Below, one piece after another: positions 46,608-50,000 of a stretch of DNA of 50,000 bases; the stretch's first letter is position 1, and each line of letters opens with the position of its first letter. Source of the stretch: Symbiodinium natans (taxonomy: Eukaryota > Sar > Dinophyceae > Suessiales > Symbiodiniaceae); NCBI GenBank assembly GCA_905221605.1, contig CAJNDS010000621.1, positions 1 to 50,000 of the forward strand, in the 5' to 3' direction. Below the pieces are notes generated by a model. It saw only the letters and a list, made by a program, of their open reading frames with translations. It had not been told where the DNA came from and made no database searches. Position numbers and translations under genes: made by a program.

Positions 46608-46720
46608 CTCATCCCGATGCAGTAGTTTTGTGGAATTCGTTCAACGTTGGATCCTTCTGGGGCTTCCCAGACCCCGAATGCTGCTGTTTCCTGTGCAAGC
46701 GTGCCGAAGGACTGAGCGAG
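46608..46720 (+). CDS. Putative host exon (37 codons)
   Basis: Strong polypyrimidine acceptor (CGCTCTCTCTCTAG), 37 open codons (HPDAVVLWNSFNVGSFWGFP, then a Cys-rich CCCFLCKR segment), donor GAG|GTAGGT. The peptide looks like a folded domain; family not recognised. Confidence 0.6.
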
Positions 46721-48313
46721 GTAGGTTCAATCATGGACTGCGTGACGGGCGTCTAGACTTGGTGAGGGACACCCCCAGTCACCCGGCCAATCCTTTGGCG
46801 AAGCTGGCGCATGCATGGAAGTTGTGGGCAGTGGGTTACACAAAGGAAGGTCCGGGCTTAGAATTTCGACCCTCAACCCTCCCTAAACCTTAACCCCTAA
46901 ACCCCAAACCCTAAACGCTAAACCCTAAAGCTGAGGCGTAGGGCTTCGGGTTTAGGGCGGCCGTTCAGCTCTCACTCCTCCACCCACTGGCCACGGGCCA
47001 ACCTAACGCCACTCCTCCAAGCGCCAAGTTTGCACGTCAACGAAGTTGCTCATTGCAAAACTGGGGCTGTTCTAAGCTGGGGTCCCTAGTCTTCTTCTTG
47101 TTTTTTTTTTTTGGTTCTCTGCTTCGTGGCTACTACTCTTAATGCTGTTCTTAAAACTTAGTATTTTGTACTCTTACAAGTAGAACAGGGACCTCAGCAC
47201 AGAACATCCCTCAACTCCACGGCACTCGTCGTAGAACTTGGGTGCCCAGCAATGCTCGTCAACGTGCCTTCAAAAGAGGCCGCGTAGCCTGGCAACTCCG
47301 ATGTAGGGTTTATAGATTTATACAGGTGAAGCCCCATTCTACGCCCTAATCCGAAATCCCAAATCCCAAACCCCAAACCCCAAACTCCAACCCCCAATCC
47401 CGAAACCCGAATTCTATCGCGCGAAGACACTTGAGGGGTCTTATGACCCTAAACCGTAAACCCTAAACCCTAAACCCTAAACCCTAAAGGTTTGTCTAAT
47501 GGCTCTCTTTTGTCTCATGCCCGGTTTCCGAAAAGCCCTAGAAGCTTCAAACCCTGTCCCGGAACTGCAATTTCTAATCTAGAGTTTAGGGTTTAGGGTT
47601 TAGGGTTTAGGGTTTAGGGTTTAGGGTTCAGGGTTCAGAGTTCAGGGTTCAGGGTCTAGGGTTTCAAGGCATGGGCTCATTCAGTTTCATGTTTCGGGGC
47701 CTCGGGCCGCCTTGTTTTCGCCTTAGGGCTTGGGGTTTAGGGGTTTAGGGTTTCGGATCAGGGGTTTAGGGTTGAGGGGTTTAGGGTTAGGGGTTTAGGG
47801 TTATAGGGGTTTAGGGGTTTCGGGTTTTAGGGGTTTCGGGTTTTAGGGGTTTAGGGTTTTAGGGGTTTAGGGTTCTAGGAGCCCAGGCGGTGGGGGCAGC
47901 AAAGGGCCCAGAGCCTTGGTGTCCGTAGTCCCGAAGTGCACCGGCCAACCGAAGAAGGCACCCCAAAACCCTCAACCCTCAACCCTCAACCCTCAACCTC
48001 AACCCTAAACCCTAAACCCTAAACCCTAAACCCTAAACCCTAAACCCTAAACCCTAAACCCGAAACCCTAAACCCTAAACCCTAAACCCTAAACCAGGTT
48101 TTGCATGTTGCTCGGCTTGCCTCGTGTACTGCAACATCAAACATGGGAACAGCCTAGTTTAGGAATTAGGGAATCTGACCACCTTATTTAGGGTTTAGGG
48201 TTTAGGGTTTAGATTCCTGTAGCCCTGGAGTGAATGTTCTGCTGAACATGGCTCGAGGTGCATAAGTACCTCTCCGGGTGCAAGCAGTCTGCGGTCAGGT
48301 AGGTCCTTGAGCC
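46721..48313. other. No gene seen
   Basis: Unique sequence 46740-47330 with no clear exon, then CCCTAAA (47447-47490), TTTAGGG (47583-47640), TTTAGGGG (47740-47880), and CCCTAAA (48000-48095). Confidence 0.6.
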
Positions 48314-48398
48314 ATGAGAAACTTCTCTGCAAGCATCATGCAGACGATCTTGGAGGACCTCTTTGCTTTGGAGGGATTCCAAGATTTCTGGCCGGAAG
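48314..48398 (+). CDS. Ankyrin gene, possible first exon
   Basis: ATG at 48314, open frame MRNFSASIMQTILEDLFALE followed by GFQDFWPE and one spare base, then AG|GTGCGT donor. The intron to 48438 would be only 39 bases, so this exon or its join is uncertain. Confidence 0.35.
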
Positions 48399-48437
48399 GT
48401 GCGTGCTATGCTCCCACCAGCACGTGGGATTTTTGAG

Positions 48438-48511
48438 GTGCGTGGGACGAATCGCAGCTGAAGCAGTTGCTGAAGCAGGGGACCAAGAAGCTGGACGCAG
48501 CGCAGTCACAG
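48438..48511 (+). CDS. Ankyrin gene exon (24 codons)
   Basis: After TTTTTGAG, open frame AWDESQLKQLLKQGTKKLDA then AQSQ, donor CAG|GTGAAA. Almost every codon ends in G or C. Ends in phase 0, matching the exon at 48684. Confidence 0.5.
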
Positions 48512-48683
48512 GTGAAATCGATTGAGCAGCTTCTGTTGACGTCGTAGTCGGTTGGGATGGTGGTGCAGTCTACGTTGCAATGGAAAGACACTCTTGCCAG
48601 CAGAAGCAGGGGACTCCTTGTCTGCGCCGCAAGGAGTCACTGCCCGGTGTTTCTGTCCTCACTTCTGGGCACCCTCTCTGCAG

Positions 48684-49010
48684 CTGACCTTCAACCCCTC
48701 AACCAGGACCATCCAAATCCTGACAGGTATGACCCCCTCCACCATCCAAGGCAGCCTCTTGCACATCGCGGTGGCGCAAGGAGCCACGGAAGCAGCGAAG
48801 GTGCTGACGACCCACCTCTGCCGCGCGGGATTGGCGCTGGACCCGTTGGATGGCCTTGCCGAGACCCCACTGTTTTTGGCGGTGAAGACCGGAGAGTGCA
48901 ACATCGCAGCTCTTTTGCTGCAGGCGGGCGCGGACGTGAACAGTATGTCGGGCAAGGCGTACCTTGAACGGCTTGGGAGAGACCTGGACACAGCATCTCG
49001 GGTGCTGTGA
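48684..49010 (+). CDS. Ankyrin-repeat protein, last exon
   Basis: Acceptor CCTCTCTGCAG, 108 codons then TGA. Two ankyrin-type repeats: SLLHIAVAQGATEAAKVL (about residues 23-40 of the exon) and ETPLFLAVKTGECNIAALLL with QAGADVN (about 58-84). Ankyrin repeats bind other proteins; the partner is unknown. The exon is much longer than others in the window and GC-rich. Confidence 0.7.
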   Translation: MTFNPSTRTIQILTGMTPSTIQGSLLHIAVAQGATEAAKVLTTHLCRAGLALDPLDGLAETPLFLAVKTGECNIAALLLQAGADVNSMSGKAYLERLGRDLDTASRVL

Positions 49011-49124
49011 GCAGGTCCTTGCTGTATGACGTTCTTCTTTGGCTTATGACACGTTTCTCTTGGCAAGGAGGAACCCCAAACCTTAAACCCTAAACCCTAA
49101 ACCCTAATTCCCGGGCTTCTGCAG

Positions 49125-49206
49125 GGGCGCCCCTGGGGCCCCCCTCCGGAGCCCCCTGGTGCCGGACCCGTGCCGGAGCGCGTTCAGGGACCAGAGGCGT
49201 TTGAAG
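49125..49206 (+). CDS. Putative host exon (27 codons)
   Basis: Acceptor GGGCTTCTGCAG, Pro-rich open frame GRPWGPPPEPPGAGPVPERV..., donor AAG|GCAGGT of the AG|GC type. Family not recognised. Confidence 0.4.
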
Positions 49207-50000
49207 GCAGGTCAGGCAGGGCGATCGCTCGAAAAACCACTACAAATCATAATCAAATCTGATGCCTTGAGCATGGTTGACCTTTGGATTGGGGTGTAAG
49301 CATTGATTGCATACCGTCGCTTGCTCAAAAACCCCTGGCAAAGCCTCTGACCCAGCGACGTCTAATCCTAGGCAACAAGCCGGAGCATCAACTCTACGAC
49401 AAGAAGCTCTATGAACGGAGTTAAAGGACTGGGTCCCCCTCACTGCCGGACCCCCTCCACCTGCCCGAACCTCTCCTACCCAGCCGTTCAAAGGATGGGG
49501 GTGGGAAGGGATGCCTGCGTAAGCAGGGGGTGGGAAACATAAAACAACCCAACCTTTCTGGTTGTGGTGGCTCCAACTTCAATATACGCCGCCACGACAT
49601 ATGCCGCCCCCTCACATCCCCTGGGTGTGTTGGGGCGCCATCTCCGCATGAAATCTACTGCCGCGGTGCGGCGAGAAGCCCTAAACCCTGAACCCTAAAC
49701 CCTAAACCCTAAACCCGAAACCCTAAACCCTAGACCCTAAAACTAGGCCGCCGCCCTATGTTGGGGGGCGGCGCTTCAGGTCTAAACCCCCCCTTGTTCC
49801 TGGACGTGGCTCAGGGAATACCTCCACGGACGGCCCACCTTCCCCCGCCTCGCCCCCCCTGGCCCTGGCCCCCTCGTCCCCCTGGCCCCCCTGCGGGCAC
49901 CTTGTCCTCGCCTGACCCCCCCGTAACTGCTTTCTCCGCACCCCCCTGACCCGCCTTGGCCTCTGGGCCAAGCCCCCCTGAAACCCCCGACCCGCCATTC
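49207..50000. other. No gene seen; repeat of 39466-39552 and C-rich end
   Basis: 49600-49678 repeats the segment at 39466-39552 (CCCCTGGGTGTGTNGGGGCGCCAT-like, then GCGGCGAGA) and again runs into CCCTAAA (49679-49740). 49780-50000 is C-rich with weak frames on both strands and no clear exon. Confidence 0.6.

Overview
The window reads as nuclear DNA of a protist, most likely a dinoflagellate. The evidence is plant-type TTTAGGG/CCCTAAA telomere-like repeats everywhere, very short GC-rich exons that all read on the + strand, a recurrent AG|GC splice donor beside ordinary GT donors, and one 14-base match to the 3' part of the dinoflagellate spliced leader (43796-43809). No search was run, so the lineage is an inference.

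Layout. 1-1830: AT-rich palindromic satellite with a higher-order structure. 1831-7463: mosaic of telomere-like arrays and short host exons. 7464-29531: a complete Polinton/Maverick-type (polinton-like virus) element of about 22 kb, bounded by ~494-bp terminal inverted repeats and sitting in a G tract. 29532-50000: exon/telomere-repeat mosaic again, with several dispersed and tandem repeat families. It includes a split gene for a GFA/CENP-V-type zinc protein (35467-43555) and a small ankyrin gene (48314-49010).

The element encodes a protein-primed family B DNA polymerase, a retroviral-type integrase, a GIY-YIG nuclease, an FtsK/HerA-type packaging ATPase, a double-jelly-roll major capsid protein, a minor capsid (penton) protein, a fibre with an S74 self-cleaving chaperone end, a class-3 lipase-like protein and about a dozen small proteins, several with zinc fingers. 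No adenovirus-type maturation protease and no RNA polymerase were recognised. A 24-bp motif made of three 8-bp half-sites lies 10-13 bp before the start codons of polymerase, nuclease and zinc-finger genes. Structural genes instead begin in an AT-rich TAATATTAAT-like sequence. Perfect or near-perfect palindromes, several with 6-nt loops, sit at gene ends and resemble the hairpin 3'-end signals known from mimiviruses. I infer early and late gene classes, and possible dependence on a giant virus's transcription machinery.

Between the left inverted repeat and the polymerase lies a 2.8-kb block unlike the rest: an intronless GC-rich ubiquitin-like gene with a CaaX-like end, a 23-bp tandem repeat and telomere-like patches. 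It looks like captured host DNA, perhaps a retrogene.

In the host part, many provisional introns begin with TTTAGGG-type arrays and end with CCCTAAA-type arrays, so each intron could fold on itself. Because GTTTAGG offers a donor, CTAAAC a branch-point-like sequence and TTTAG an acceptor, telomere-like DNA may be acting as intron-forming material here.
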